From contig NZ_LR733275.1 of NCBI RefSeq assembly GCF_902506415.1, forward strand, positions 1,251,651 to 1,315,650: 64,000 bases of DNA, given 5' to 3'. Both the position numbers and the translations under genes were made by a program. Below the pieces are notes generated by a model. That model was not told the DNA's origin. It worked only from the letters and a program-made list of their open reading frames with translations, and made no database searches. This document shows, one piece after another, positions 28,064 to 36,329 of this stretch. The DNA comes from Massilia sp. 9I. Lineage in GTDB: Bacteria; Pseudomonadota; Gammaproteobacteria; Burkholderiales; Burkholderiaceae_D. The stretch's first letter is position 1. Each line of letters begins with the position of its first letter.

Positions 28064-28918
28064 ATGTACACAACCCTGATCAGCGCCGCCGACCTGGCCG
28101 CGCACATCGCTGACCCGAACTTCGTGGCGGTCGACTGCCGCCACGACCTGATGAACCCGGCCGCCGGCCGCGAAGGCTTTGCCATCGGCCACCTGCCGGG
28201 CGCGGTCTTCGGCGACATCGAGACCCAGCTGTCGGGCGCCAAGCATGGCCCGGACGGCGTGTTCCGCGGGCGCCACCCGCTGCCGGAAAAGGAAGCGCTG
28301 ATCGAGACCTTGCGCGGCTGGGGCGTCAACGACGGCTCCCAGGTCGTCGCCTACGACGCGCACGGCGGCATGTTCGCGGCGCGCCTTTGGTGGCTGCTGC
28401 GCTGGCTCGGCCACGAAGCGGTGGCGGTGCTGGACGGCGGCATGGCCGCCTGGCAGTCGCTCGGCCAGCCGCTCAGCACCGATGTCGTCGCCAAACCGCG
28501 CGGCGGCATCACGCTGCGTGCGCCGTTCGTCCCCACCGTGACGGTGGCCGAGGTGTTAGACAACGTCGACAAGGGCGAGCGCATCGTGATCGACGCGCGC
28601 GCCAGCGACCGTTTCCGCGGCGAGAACGAAACGATCGACCCGGTGGGCGGTCACATCCCCGGCGCGAAGAACCGCTTCTTCAAGGACAACCTGCAGCCTG
28701 ACGGCCGTTTCAAGGACGCCGCCACGCTGCGTAATGAATTTGCGCCGCTGGTGGACGACCCGACGAAGGCCATCATGCAGTGCGGCTCCGGCGTAACCGC
28801 CTGCCACAACCTGCTGGCGCTGGAAGTCGCCGGCATGCCGGGCGCCGCGCTGTATCCGGGGTCGTGGAGCGAATGGGTCGGCGACAAGACGCGTCCGGTC
28901 GCCACAGGCGCCGCCTGA
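28064..28918 (+). CDS. Two-domain rhodanese sulfurtransferase
   Basis: A 284-residue protein with two rhodanese domains: an inactive N-terminal one (~8-135) and a catalytic C-terminal one (~165-280). The active-site loop CGSGVTA holds the persulfide cysteine at ~241. The CGSGVT loop favours a 3-mercaptopyruvate sulfurtransferase over a thiosulfate sulfurtransferase, but this is a soft inference. The start at 28064 has GAGGAGC upstream and gives MYTTLISAADLAAH. Cytosolic. Same operon as the transporter by spacing. Confidence 0.92.
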   Translation: MYTTLISAADLAAHIADPNFVAVDCRHDLMNPAAGREGFAIGHLPGAVFGDIETQLSGAKHGPDGVFRGRHPLPEKEALIETLRGWGVNDGSQVVAYDAHGGMFAARLWWLLRWLGHEAVAVLDGGMAAWQSLGQPLSTDVVAKPRGGITLRAPFVPTVTVAEVLDNVDKGERIVIDARASDRFRGENETIDPVGGHIPGAKNRFFKDNLQPDGRFKDAATLRNEFAPLVDDPTKAIMQCGSGVTACHNLLALEVAGMPGAALYPGSWSEWVGDKTRPVATGAA

Positions 28919-28933
28919 ACAAGGGGGCATCCA

Positions 28934-29521
28934 ATGAAGAAATCAGCAGCAACGAAGGATAACGCAGCAATGTCGGACCAGGATAAATCGAACGCAGGCG
29001 CGCCCGCGCTGGAGATTCCCGAAGCGGTTGCGGCCGCCCTGAGCGGCTGGGTACAGCAGGTCGCCGAGCAGACCGCCGCACCAGTGCGCGACGCGCTGGC
29101 GGAAGCCGAAGCCGATGCCGCCGAACTGCGCGAAAGCAGCGCCGCCCTGGCGTCCGCCCGGGACCAGGCCCTCGCTGCCTCGGCCGAGCACGAAGCGGAG
29201 ATCGAACGCCTCACCGCCGAAGTGCGCGACGCGCGCCAGGTCGCCACCGATGCCCTGGTCAGCAAGGCCAAGGACCAGCTGGCGATCGACGGCAAGGACC
29301 GCCAGTTGGCGGACCTGCGCGCCCAGCTCGAACGCAACGTCGCGGCCCAGGCGAGCGAATCGGATGCGCGCCTGGCCGCCGAGATGGAGCTGGTCGGCGC
29401 CACCACCGCGCGCGACAACTTCGCTAACGAAGTGAAGTCGCTGCGTGCGCAGCTGGACAAGTCCTACGCCGAGCGCAGCGCCCTGCGCACCGAGCTGGAA
29501 GGCCTGCGCGGCAAGAAATAA
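28934..29521 (+). CDS. Coiled-coil protein of unknown function
   Basis: A 195-residue, Ala/Glu-rich soluble protein. From ~45 to the end it is predicted coiled coil with many charged heptads (ELRESSAALASARDQALAAS, EIERLTAEVRDARQVA) and ends in GLRGKK. No signal peptide or catalytic motif is seen, and I do not recognise a family. The start is the ATG at 28934 after AAGGGGGCATCC; a second in-frame ATG (MSDQDKSN, residue 13) is also possible. It follows the sulfurtransferase by 15 bases. Confidence 0.7.
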   Translation: MKKSAATKDNAAMSDQDKSNAGAPALEIPEAVAAALSGWVQQVAEQTAAPVRDALAEAEADAAELRESSAALASARDQALAASAEHEAEIERLTAEVRDARQVATDALVSKAKDQLAIDGKDRQLADLRAQLERNVAAQASESDARLAAEMELVGATTARDNFANEVKSLRAQLDKSYAERSALRTELEGLRGKK

Positions 29522-29530
29522 GGAAGTATA

Positions 29531-29552
29531 TCGGGCCGCGCTCGCGGCCCGA
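29531..29552. terminator. Hairpin between convergent genes
   Basis: TCGGGCCGCG at 29531-29540 and CGCGGCCCGA at 29543-29552 form a ten-base perfect inverted repeat ten bases after the coiled-coil gene stop. It is very stable, but no T-run follows on either strand, so it may be a Rho-assisted or bidirectional stop rather than a classic intrinsic terminator. Confidence 0.45.
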
Positions 29553-29580
29553 CAAAGCCCGGGTGCCTCAGTGCCCGCGC

Positions 29581-30393
29581 TTAGTGCCCACGATTGAGTA
29601 GCAGCACGATGACGACGCCCAGCCCGATCAGGAGGATCTGCGGGATCGATTCCTTGACCGTGGCGCGGCGCTGCATCTGCGGCATCAGGTCGCTCACTGC
29701 GATATAGATGAAACCCGACGAGGCAAATACCAGCACGTAGGGAATCAGTCCGCTCGCCTTGTCCAGCGTGAAGTAGCCGAGCAGGCCGCCCACCACCGCC
29801 ATCAGGCTGCACAGCAGGTTGAAGACATAGGCGCGCAGGCGCGAGAAACCGGCGTTGAGCAGCACGATGAAGTCGCCGATCTCCTGCGGGATCTCGTGCG
29901 CGACGATGGCCAGCGCGGTGACGATGCCCAGTTCCGGGTTGGCGAGGAAGGCCGCAGCGATCAGGATGCCGTCGGTGAAGTTGTGCATCGCGTCGCCCAG
30001 CAGGATCATCCAGCCCGACTTGCCTGCCTGGTGCGCGTCATGCCCGTGCGCGTGGTGGTGGCCGTCGCCCTCATGGTGGTGCGAATGGCGCAGGATCGCC
30101 AGCTTCTCCAGGGTGAAGAAGGCCAGCAGGCCGCCCAGCAGGGTCGCGAACAGGCTGTGGGTGTCGGCCTGCGATTCGAAAGCCTCCGGCAGCGCATGCA
30201 GCAGCGAGGTGGCCAGCATGATGCCGACCGACAGGCTGACCATCCGCTCCACTGCCTTGGACAGCAGCGAGAACGAGAAGACCGCAGCGGCAGAAATGCT
30301 GACGACGCCGGCGATGACGGTCGCCAGCAGAATGGAAGAAAGGACGGGGTCGATGTTAAAGCCTCTTGTTCTGGTCTTGCCGGAATGCCTCAA
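29581..30393 (-). CDS. ZIP family metal transporter
   Basis: An inner-membrane divalent metal importer (zinc, iron or manganese by family). About eight helices are visible. TM4 carries HNFTDGILIAAAF and TM5 carries HEIPQEIGDFIVLL, the two metal-binding helices. The loop between TM3 and TM4 is His-rich (RHSHHHEGDGHHHAHGHDAHQ, ~103-123), as in ZIPs. The start is unclear: there is no early ATG, the listed TTG at 30393 lacks a ribosome site, and AGAGG lies seven bases before an in-frame ATC (30354-30352). Convergent with the coiled-coil gene. Confidence 0.88.
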   Translation of the reverse strand: MRHSGKTRTRGFNIDPVLSSILLATVIAGVVSISAAAVFSFSLLSKAVERMVSLSVGIMLATSLLHALPEAFESQADTHSLFATLLGGLLAFFTLEKLAILRHSHHHEGDGHHHAHGHDAHQAGKSGWMILLGDAMHNFTDGILIAAAFLANPELGIVTALAIVAHEIPQEIGDFIVLLNAGFSRLRAYVFNLLCSLMAVVGGLLGYFTLDKASGLIPYVLVFASSGFIYIAVSDLMPQMQRRATVKESIPQILLIGLGVVIVLLLNRGH

Positions 30394-30429
30394 AACTGTG
30401 AGGCACTCCTACGGCCTAGTGCGGGCCGC

Positions 30430-30457
30430 AAACCGGGCATTGTAACCTGCCCGGTTT
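30430..30457 (-). terminator. Hairpin after the dienelactone hydrolase gene
   Basis: AAACCGGGCA at 30430-30439 and TGCCCGGTTT at 30448-30457 are a perfect ten-base inverted repeat with an eight-base loop, 15 bases beyond the stop of the minus-strand hydrolase gene. The T-tract is limited to the stem end, so termination is plausible but not certain. Confidence 0.5.
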
Positions 30458-30471
30458 ATCGTCGTGCAAGA

Positions 30472-31353
30472 TCAGGCGACGCCGTGCGTGGCAAACCAGT
30501 TCAGCGCCTTGCTCCAGCCATCCTTCGCGTCCGCGGCATTGAAGCTCGGGCGGTAGTCGGCATGGAAGGCGTGGCCCGAATTCGGGTAGACGTGGATCTG
30601 CGATTTGCTGTTGCCGGCATTGAGCGCGGTGCGCATGCGCTCCACGGTATCGAGCGGGATGCCCCCATCCTTGGCGCCGTACAGGCCGAGCACCGGCACC
30701 TTCAGGTTCTGGGCGACGTCGATCGGGTGCTTCGGCTGCAGCGGGTTCGATTCGCCTACCAGGCGGCCGTACCATGCCACGCCCGCCTTGACGTCCGGGT
30801 TGTGGGCCGCATACAGCCAGGTGATGCGGCCGCCCCAGCAGAAACCGGTGATGCCCAGCTTGTCGGTATTCCCGCCGCGCTGCTTGGTCCACTTGACCAC
30901 GGTGTCGAGGTCGGACATGACCTGGGCATCGGGCGTCTTCGAAATGATCTTCGACATCAGCTCGGGCATCGGGGTCTTGGTGGCATCGCCCTGGCGCACG
31001 AACAGATCCGGCGCCACGGCCAGGTAGCCAGCCTTGGCGAAGCGGCGCGCCACGTCCTTGATGTGTTCATGGACGCCGAAGATCTCGGAAATCACGAGGA
31101 TCACCGGCAGGTTGGTGCGGTCCTTCGGCTGGGCGCGGTAGACCGGCACGTCCTGGCCGTTGATGACGACGATGTGGTCGGCGGCGTCCAGGCCTTCGGT
31201 ACTGGTCTGGATCTGGGTCTGCGCCACCACCGGCAGGGCCGCGACGGCGAATCCGCTGCCCATGGCAGCTTTCAGGAAGACGCGGCGATCGACGCCGTCG
31301 CTGAACGCGCTGGCGGACAACAGGTTTTCGGCGTCGCTGATGTGGTCTTTCAT
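30472..31353 (-). CDS. Exported dienelactone hydrolase family protein
   Basis: A 293-residue alpha/beta hydrolase. A Tat-type signal (DRRVFLKAAMGSGFAVAALP, ~21-40) directs export. The nucleophile is cysteine in GFCWGGR (~170), as in dienelactone hydrolase, with the acid and His expected in YGAKDGGIP (~222) and NSGHAFHADY (~260). The family hydrolyses cyclic esters and related substrates; true dienelactone is not implied. The start at 31353 has GGAGG upstream; a longer form lacks support. Upstream is a gene-poor gap. Confidence 0.9.
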   Translation of the reverse strand: MKDHISDAENLLSASAFSDGVDRRVFLKAAMGSGFAVAALPVVAQTQIQTSTEGLDAADHIVVINGQDVPVYRAQPKDRTNLPVILVISEIFGVHEHIKDVARRFAKAGYLAVAPDLFVRQGDATKTPMPELMSKIISKTPDAQVMSDLDTVVKWTKQRGGNTDKLGITGFCWGGRITWLYAAHNPDVKAGVAWYGRLVGESNPLQPKHPIDVAQNLKVPVLGLYGAKDGGIPLDTVERMRTALNAGNSKSQIHVYPNSGHAFHADYRPSFNAADAKDGWSKALNWFATHGVA

Positions 31354-31498
31354 GTGCACCCCTCCGGTTGTGTTGGACAGGCTTGCTATATTAGCAAAGT
31401 CCAAAGCGGCGCACGCTTGCTGTCGAAAGTAAGTGCGACAACTCCGACACATTAACGCGCCGTCCGCTGGCACTATTGTTGAGTAGGCAAGGTTTACG

Positions 31499-31630
31499 AT
31501 GAAGCCAACTCATGGACGGTCGGAGCGCTATGCCGGTTCAGTCAGCAAACACATCGAGAAAGCAGCGCGAGGGCGCTTACTGCGGCAGGACGAGCGCCAG
31601 CACCGGAGCACGGCGGCACATACACAGTAA
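31499..31630 (+). CDS. Possible small basic protein
   Basis: A 43-codon frame, ATG at 31499 with AAGG seven bases upstream, encoding a basic His/Arg-rich peptide (KHIEKAARGRLLRQDERQHR core). It is the only reading in 31354-31770 that has a ribosome site. There is no known match, and the composition could arise by chance. The rest of this 480-base gap shows nothing else that I can support apart from the terminator at its right end. Confidence 0.2.
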   Translation: MKPTHGRSERYAGSVSKHIEKAARGRLLRQDERQHRSTAAHTQ

Positions 31631-31770
31631 AACCGGAAACGGGCACGCTGCGAGCGTTGCGAGCGCCGAACTGGAAGCGGTGTGCCGGGAAATCCGGCGC
31701 CGGCAGCCACGGTGAGATTGGCATGGCCGATGGTATTCATGTTGTGCCTTGCATGCTTTCGACCCCCACA

Positions 31771-31807
31771 AAGAAAAACACCGGTGCTCGCGCGGAGGCA
31801 CCGGTGT
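31771..31807 (-). terminator. Intrinsic terminator of the pectin lyase-esterase gene
   Basis: On the minus strand, ACACCGGTGC (31807-31798) pairs perfectly with GCACCGGTGT (31787-31778) around a ten-base loop, followed by TTTTTCTT. It is 30 bases beyond the stop codon of the large pectinolytic gene, so that transcript ends here. Confidence 0.85.
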
Positions 31808-31836
31808 CATTGCGACGACGCTAGCGCACCGTCACA

Positions 31837-34800
31837 TCACGGCTGCGGATTCCACCCCGCCCCGTTGCCATACCCGGCAAACACCTTGTCGCGCGAAGCG
31901 AAGCGGTTCGCCACGTCGGTGTCGCTCAGGATGTAGCCGCCGACCCGTGCCGCCTGGTTCAGCGGATTGCCTGCCATGTCGGTACTGCCGTACTCGCGCC
32001 ATCCCGCGTCGGCGCGCGCCACCGCCGGATTCGGCGCCGGCTGGCCGTTCACGCCCTGCCCTGCCCAGCCGACCGCCGCCACGTGGGTATCCATCTTGGT
32101 GTTGATGAAGGCGATGTTGTCCCAGCTCGCGGTGCCGCCGGGGCTACGCGCCAGGTAGGTGGCGCCGTTCGGCACGTCGCCGCGCAGCGGGCCCGGGCCG
32201 GGGCCGTGGGTCAGTGCGCTGTTCAGGAACACGTAGCCGATGTCGGAGGCCGCGCCAACGCGCGCCTGCAGGATGTAGCCGCCGCTGCTGGCATTCGCGC
32301 TGTCGCCCACCGAACGGATCTCGCTCTCTTCGAACAGGGCGGCGCGGCTGCTGCCCCAGATGAAGTCGACGTTACCCTCCACCAGGGTGCGGTAGAACCA
32401 GGACCAGCCCTTCAGGTTAAGCGTGTCCTGCTCGCTGTAGAAGCTGGCGTTCTTTGCCACCAGGCGGCCGTCGCTGTTGAAGTAGATGGTCTCGGCCTGG
32501 CCCGAAATGCTGCTTGAACGGATGGTGGTGTTCTTCAGGCTCAGGGTATCGAGGCTGAGCATGTCCGACGCCTCCACCAGCATCACTGCACGCCCGCCGG
32601 ATGGCGAACCCGCAGCGGTGCTGGACTGGCTGCTGCCGGTGCCCGGGTTCAGGGTCTCGTTGTTGGTGTACGAGATCATGACGCCGTCGCGGCTTTCGCC
32701 CTTGATGCTGACCTTGTCCTTGCCGTTCAGGTACAGCAGTTCCTCGTAGCGGCCATTGCGGATGTTGATCGTCACCGACTCCGTCTTCGCGACATTCTGC
32801 ATCGCGTAGTTGAGCGCGCCCTGTACGGTGCGGAAGTCGGCCTCGCCGTCGTCGTCCACCGTCAGGCTGCTGCCGCTCGGTGCAGCGCTCTTCGTGGTGA
32901 AGGTCCAGCCGGCCGCCTTGCCGAGGCCGACGAAGGAAGTGCCGCCAATGCTGGTGTTGTTGAACACACCGTCCGCGATCGCCACGTAGTACTCGGTGCC
33001 GTAGGCCAGCTTGTTACTGTGCGGCTTGATGGTCACCGTGTTGCCGACGATCTTGATCGGCGCGGTGTTGACCTTGCGGACCAGCGCCTGCCCGGCGTAA
33101 CCGAGTGCGTCGGTTTCGCCGCTCAGGCGGATGACGTCCATCAGCGCATCGTCGACCTTGCGGAAGATGCGGATGCTGCCGCTGGTGCCGAGGGTCGGCG
33201 GCTTGTCGAACACCAGTTTTAGCGAAGCGTCGATGTGGGCCGCGCTCTCCAGCGGCGCCGGGGAGCTGGCACCCTGCAGGGCATAGGTCTGGGTCGGCTG
33301 CATGAACTGCGGCGCGATGGTGGCCGCAATGCTGCGGGTGATCGAAGGCTCGGAGCCGCTACGGAACACGATGTCGGCCTTGCCGGCGCCCACCGCGGTC
33401 AGGGTCACGGTCGTGCCGCTAGTAGTCACCGACACCACGGCCGGGTTGCTCGACTCCACCGTGAAGCTGTCCGGCTGGTTGTCGCTGGCCACGGCGCTGA
33501 CCTTCACCTGGTAAGGCGCGTCGCCGACTTCCGCCGAATACGCGAGGCCGGCCGGGTCGATATTCAGCTGCACGGGCTTGAGCCGCGGATCGCCGACGCG
33601 CACGTCATCGATCATGAAGGTCTTGTTGGCCGTGTACAGGCCGATCAGGCCGCGCTGCGTGAAGGCCGTATCGGTAACCGAACCGAGGTTGCGGCCATCG
33701 AGGTAGACCGTCAGCGTGCTGCCGATCATCTCGAAGCGCACCGTGTAGAAGGCCGCATCCATCTCGATCGGCGTGCGCACCTGGCGCGGCCGGCTCAGCG
33801 AGTTGTTCAGCATCTTGGCGATTTCCACCTGGGTGCTGGCGGTGCTGCTCTGCACGTTCAGGCCAGCGCCATACCAATTGTTCGCATCGACGTAGCGCGT
33901 GACGAGGTAGAGCAGCTTGTTGCCGGTCGTACCGTTGGTCATCGGACGGATGCGCGCTTCGACGAAGTAGTCGCCCGAGGGCACGCCGCCGAAGGCGCTC
34001 GGCTTGACCAGCGCGAGCACGCCGCCGGTACTGGCCGCGGTGTACTGCAGCACCTTGTTGTCGCCGCCGACCACTTCGGACTTGACGCTGAAGCTGCCGT
34101 TCGGGCCCGTCACCGGCAGCAAGTTCCACTTGGCGCTGGTGCCGTCCTGGAAGTCGTCGCAGAAGTACAGGCCGGTCGCCGGGCAGGTCAGGGTCGGGTT
34201 CTGGTCCACGCTGACCTTGCCGGTGCCGCTGATCGTCGTGCTGATTTTGCCCACGCCCGCCTGCGCCAGCGCATTGGCTTTCACCAGGGCCGTCGGACGC
34301 GCGCTGAAGGCATACGGCGGAGTCCAGGTGACGTCATTCGACACCGAGCAGGCGCCCAGCGGCGCGCCGTTGAGCTGCGATCCGCTGTCCTTGAAGAAGC
34401 CGGGGTTCGCGCTGCTCATGTTGGTGACGACCTGGTCGCAACGCTGGGCGCCGGCGATCTCGAACACGTTATTGTTCGACAGGATCTTGGCCGCCTTCCC
34501 TGCCGCGACGCTGACACTGTGCGCATAGGGCGAGGCCGTCTTGCTGCCAACGAAGTAGTTGTTGAAGACGTGGACCTGGCCGAAGCGCACGCGCGGGGCG
34601 CGCTGCACGATGTCGCGGTACACGTTGTTGCTGAAGGTGACCCGCAGCTTGCCTTCGTCGGCGGTAGCAGAATCGCTGCCGCCAACCAGGGTGTTCTTGT
34701 CGTGCTGGCCGAAGACGTTGTACGAGACCGTCACGTAGTCCGAGGCGTTGGTGATGTCGAGCGAACCGTCGTGGCACTGCTTCTTCTTGCCGTTCTCGAT

Positions 34801-35403
34801 CGGCAGGAAGTTGTCGGTCAGTGGCTCGTCGGTGAAGGTCACGCGGTCGACCCAGACGTGATTCGAGCCCGAGACGCCGATCGCGTCGTAGGCCGAATTC
34901 CAGTTGCCGGTAGCGCCATCGGTCGGGTCCCACACCGGCTCGACGTCGCAGGGCGCGACGATCTTGAGGTTGCGGATGATGACCTGGGAGATGTTCGATA
35001 CCAGCACGGTGCCGTTGATGATGCCGGCATTGGCGTCGGCGCCGATCAGCGTGGTATTGCTCTTGAGGCGAATCGCCCCGCGTGCGGCCTGGTCGGCGGT
35101 CGAGGTGAAGGGCTTCCCCTCGGTCATGTCGATGGTGCCGACCAGCTTGATGATTTTCGGATTGTCGGCGCCGTTGGCGATCGCCGCCAGCAGCTCGGAG
35201 CGTTTGGTGACGGTGTAGATGTTATCAAGGGTGGCGGCCGAACCGCCAGTGGTGCCGCCGGCCTGGGCGGCCCAGCCGTCGCTTGGGGCGCTCTGGCGCG
35301 CCGGGTCGGTCGCGGCAGTCGCGGCCGCGGCAGACGCCGACGTGCCGAACGCCATCAGCAAGGCGACGGCGCATGCCGATGCCTTGAAACCTGAGTGTTT
35401 CAT
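31837..35403 (-). CDS. Secreted pectate lyase (PL1) - pectin methylesterase (CE8) fusion
   Basis: A 1188-residue exported multidomain protein. Order: signal peptide (~1-25); PL1 parallel beta helix (~60-340) with SDYVTVSYNVFGQHDKNTLVGGSD and the catalytic R in RAPRVRFG (~268); a LamG-like beta-sandwich (~415-610); an Ig-like BIG domain (~625-700); a second Ig-like domain (~710-840); and a CE8 pectinesterase (~855-1188) with GQAETIYF, EQDTLNLKG (~990) and NVDFIWG (~1009). The two aspartates of CE8 and the arginine of PL1 are intact. One protein could therefore de-esterify pectin and cleave the product. Start has GGAGG. It follows a PEP-CTERM gene by 30 bases. Confidence 0.93.
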   Translation of the reverse strand: MKHSGFKASACAVALLMAFGTSASAAAATAATDPARQSAPSDGWAAQAGGTTGGSAATLDNIYTVTKRSELLAAIANGADNPKIIKLVGTIDMTEGKPFTSTADQAARGAIRLKSNTTLIGADANAGIINGTVLVSNISQVIIRNLKIVAPCDVEPVWDPTDGATGNWNSAYDAIGVSGSNHVWVDRVTFTDEPLTDNFLPIENGKKKQCHDGSLDITNASDYVTVSYNVFGQHDKNTLVGGSDSATADEGKLRVTFSNNVYRDIVQRAPRVRFGQVHVFNNYFVGSKTASPYAHSVSVAAGKAAKILSNNNVFEIAGAQRCDQVVTNMSSANPGFFKDSGSQLNGAPLGACSVSNDVTWTPPYAFSARPTALVKANALAQAGVGKISTTISGTGKVSVDQNPTLTCPATGLYFCDDFQDGTSAKWNLLPVTGPNGSFSVKSEVVGGDNKVLQYTAASTGGVLALVKPSAFGGVPSGDYFVEARIRPMTNGTTGNKLLYLVTRYVDANNWYGAGLNVQSSTASTQVEIAKMLNNSLSRPRQVRTPIEMDAAFYTVRFEMIGSTLTVYLDGRNLGSVTDTAFTQRGLIGLYTANKTFMIDDVRVGDPRLKPVQLNIDPAGLAYSAEVGDAPYQVKVSAVASDNQPDSFTVESSNPAVVSVTTSGTTVTLTAVGAGKADIVFRSGSEPSITRSIAATIAPQFMQPTQTYALQGASSPAPLESAAHIDASLKLVFDKPPTLGTSGSIRIFRKVDDALMDVIRLSGETDALGYAGQALVRKVNTAPIKIVGNTVTIKPHSNKLAYGTEYYVAIADGVFNNTSIGGTSFVGLGKAAGWTFTTKSAAPSGSSLTVDDDGEADFRTVQGALNYAMQNVAKTESVTINIRNGRYEELLYLNGKDKVSIKGESRDGVMISYTNNETLNPGTGSSQSSTAAGSPSGGRAVMLVEASDMLSLDTLSLKNTTIRSSSISGQAETIYFNSDGRLVAKNASFYSEQDTLNLKGWSWFYRTLVEGNVDFIWGSSRAALFEESEIRSVGDSANASSGGYILQARVGAASDIGYVFLNSALTHGPGPGPLRGDVPNGATYLARSPGGTASWDNIAFINTKMDTHVAAVGWAGQGVNGQPAPNPAVARADAGWREYGSTDMAGNPLNQAARVGGYILSDTDVANRFASRDKVFAGYGNGAGWNPQP

Positions 35404-35433
35404 GTGAACCTCCTGGAACAGGATGGAAAAGGT

Positions 35434-36021
35434 TTAGCCTTGTGGCGTGCTTTTACGGCGACGGCTCAGGGCGAAGCCGGTCAGGCCCGCCAGCGCCAGG
35501 CCGATGCTGCCCGGCTCGGGCACGCTGGCTGCGGCGGCGTCGAGCTGCGCCGAGAAGCTGCCGAACTCGCTGTTCCAGGTGACATGGGAAAGGTCGATTG
35601 CGATCGTGTGGTCGTTCACCATCGACAGCACCGGCAGATTGTCGATGCCGCTGGTGTCGAGCAGCGTGAAGCCGCCGATGCGCTGCCCCAGGCCGGCGCC
35701 GAAGTCGAAGACCAGGCGATAGTCGCCCGGCACCGTGATGAAGGCGTTGGAGTAGACGGTGAATTGGCCGGCGTTGCTGAAATCGATGCCGAACAGGGCA
35801 TCGGCGGTGAAGAACTCGAGTTCTTCCCAGCCATTCGGATCGATCGTCGAAGTGTTGCTGCCCGGTTGGAAGTTGTTGTCCAGCGCGAGGATGCCGCTGG
35901 CGGCGCCGTTGTAGGTGCCGGCAATGGTCGTGCCTTGCAGGGAAATCGGTGCCGCGCCCGCCTGGGTTGCCGTGAGCGCTGCAGCCAATACCAGTGTCTC
36001 CAGAATGATTTTTGTTTTCAT
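35434..36021 (-). CDS. PEP-CTERM sorting domain protein
   Basis: A 195-residue secreted protein: signal peptide (IILETLVLAAALTATQAGA), a beta-rich body and a C-terminal VPEPGS, hydrophobic helix (IGLALAGLTGFAL) and basic end SRRRKS. The body (NNFQPGSNTSTIDPNGWEEL, FDFGAGLGQRIGGF) resembles carbohydrate-associated beta-sandwich proteins but no domain is named with confidence. It is first in the operon with the pectinolytic fusion, downstream of the GntR-like boxes, so it may bind polysaccharide or sit at the surface near the enzyme. Confidence 0.85.
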   Translation of the reverse strand: MKTKIILETLVLAAALTATQAGAAPISLQGTTIAGTYNGAASGILALDNNFQPGSNTSTIDPNGWEELEFFTADALFGIDFSNAGQFTVYSNAFITVPGDYRLVFDFGAGLGQRIGGFTLLDTSGIDNLPVLSMVNDHTIAIDLSHVTWNSEFGSFSAQLDAAAASVPEPGSIGLALAGLTGFALSRRRKSTPQG

Positions 36022-36131
36022 TTCTTGGTCCTGATTGGTGTGAAGAAGAGAGTGCCGGCCGCACGAACCGCGCCGGCGCCAGCTGCCGAACTCGGCATTG
36101 GGCGTGGAAAGCTTAGCACGGATGCATTGGA

Positions 36132-36188
36132 TTTGGTCGGTCCATTTATATGTTTGGTCAGACCGAATGTCTTAAATTGGTAAACCGT
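36132..36188. promoter_or_regulatory. Cluster of GGT-N-ACC operator boxes upstream of the pectin operon
   Basis: Three related boxes: TTTGGTCGGTCCATT (36132-36146), TTTGGTCAGACCGAA (36153-36167) and TTGGTAAACCG (36177-36187). The first two start 21 bases apart, two helical turns. GGT-NNN-ACC dyads are typical of the FadR branch of GntR regulators, which includes uronate regulators such as UxuR and ExuR. A TATAAA on the minus strand (36150-36145) lies between the boxes. Assignment to galacturonate control is inference; the regulator gene is not in the window. The rest of 36022-36329 is non-coding. Confidence 0.55.
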
Positions 36189-36329
36189 GCACGAAGCGAC
36201 ACAAATAATTTCTGCATGGAAAAACTCGCTCTTACCGGTAATCCGGCTTCACATTTCTTTACCTGCCACACACACTCCCGCCAAACGCCAGTCCTAGAGT
36301 GGAGTTCCACCCATCACAAAGGAACGCTC

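Noticed and set aside
33235..35394. A 719-codon open frame opposite the pectinolytic fusion.
   Set aside because: Antisense shadow with His/Arg/Ala-rich composition and no ribosome site or family motif.
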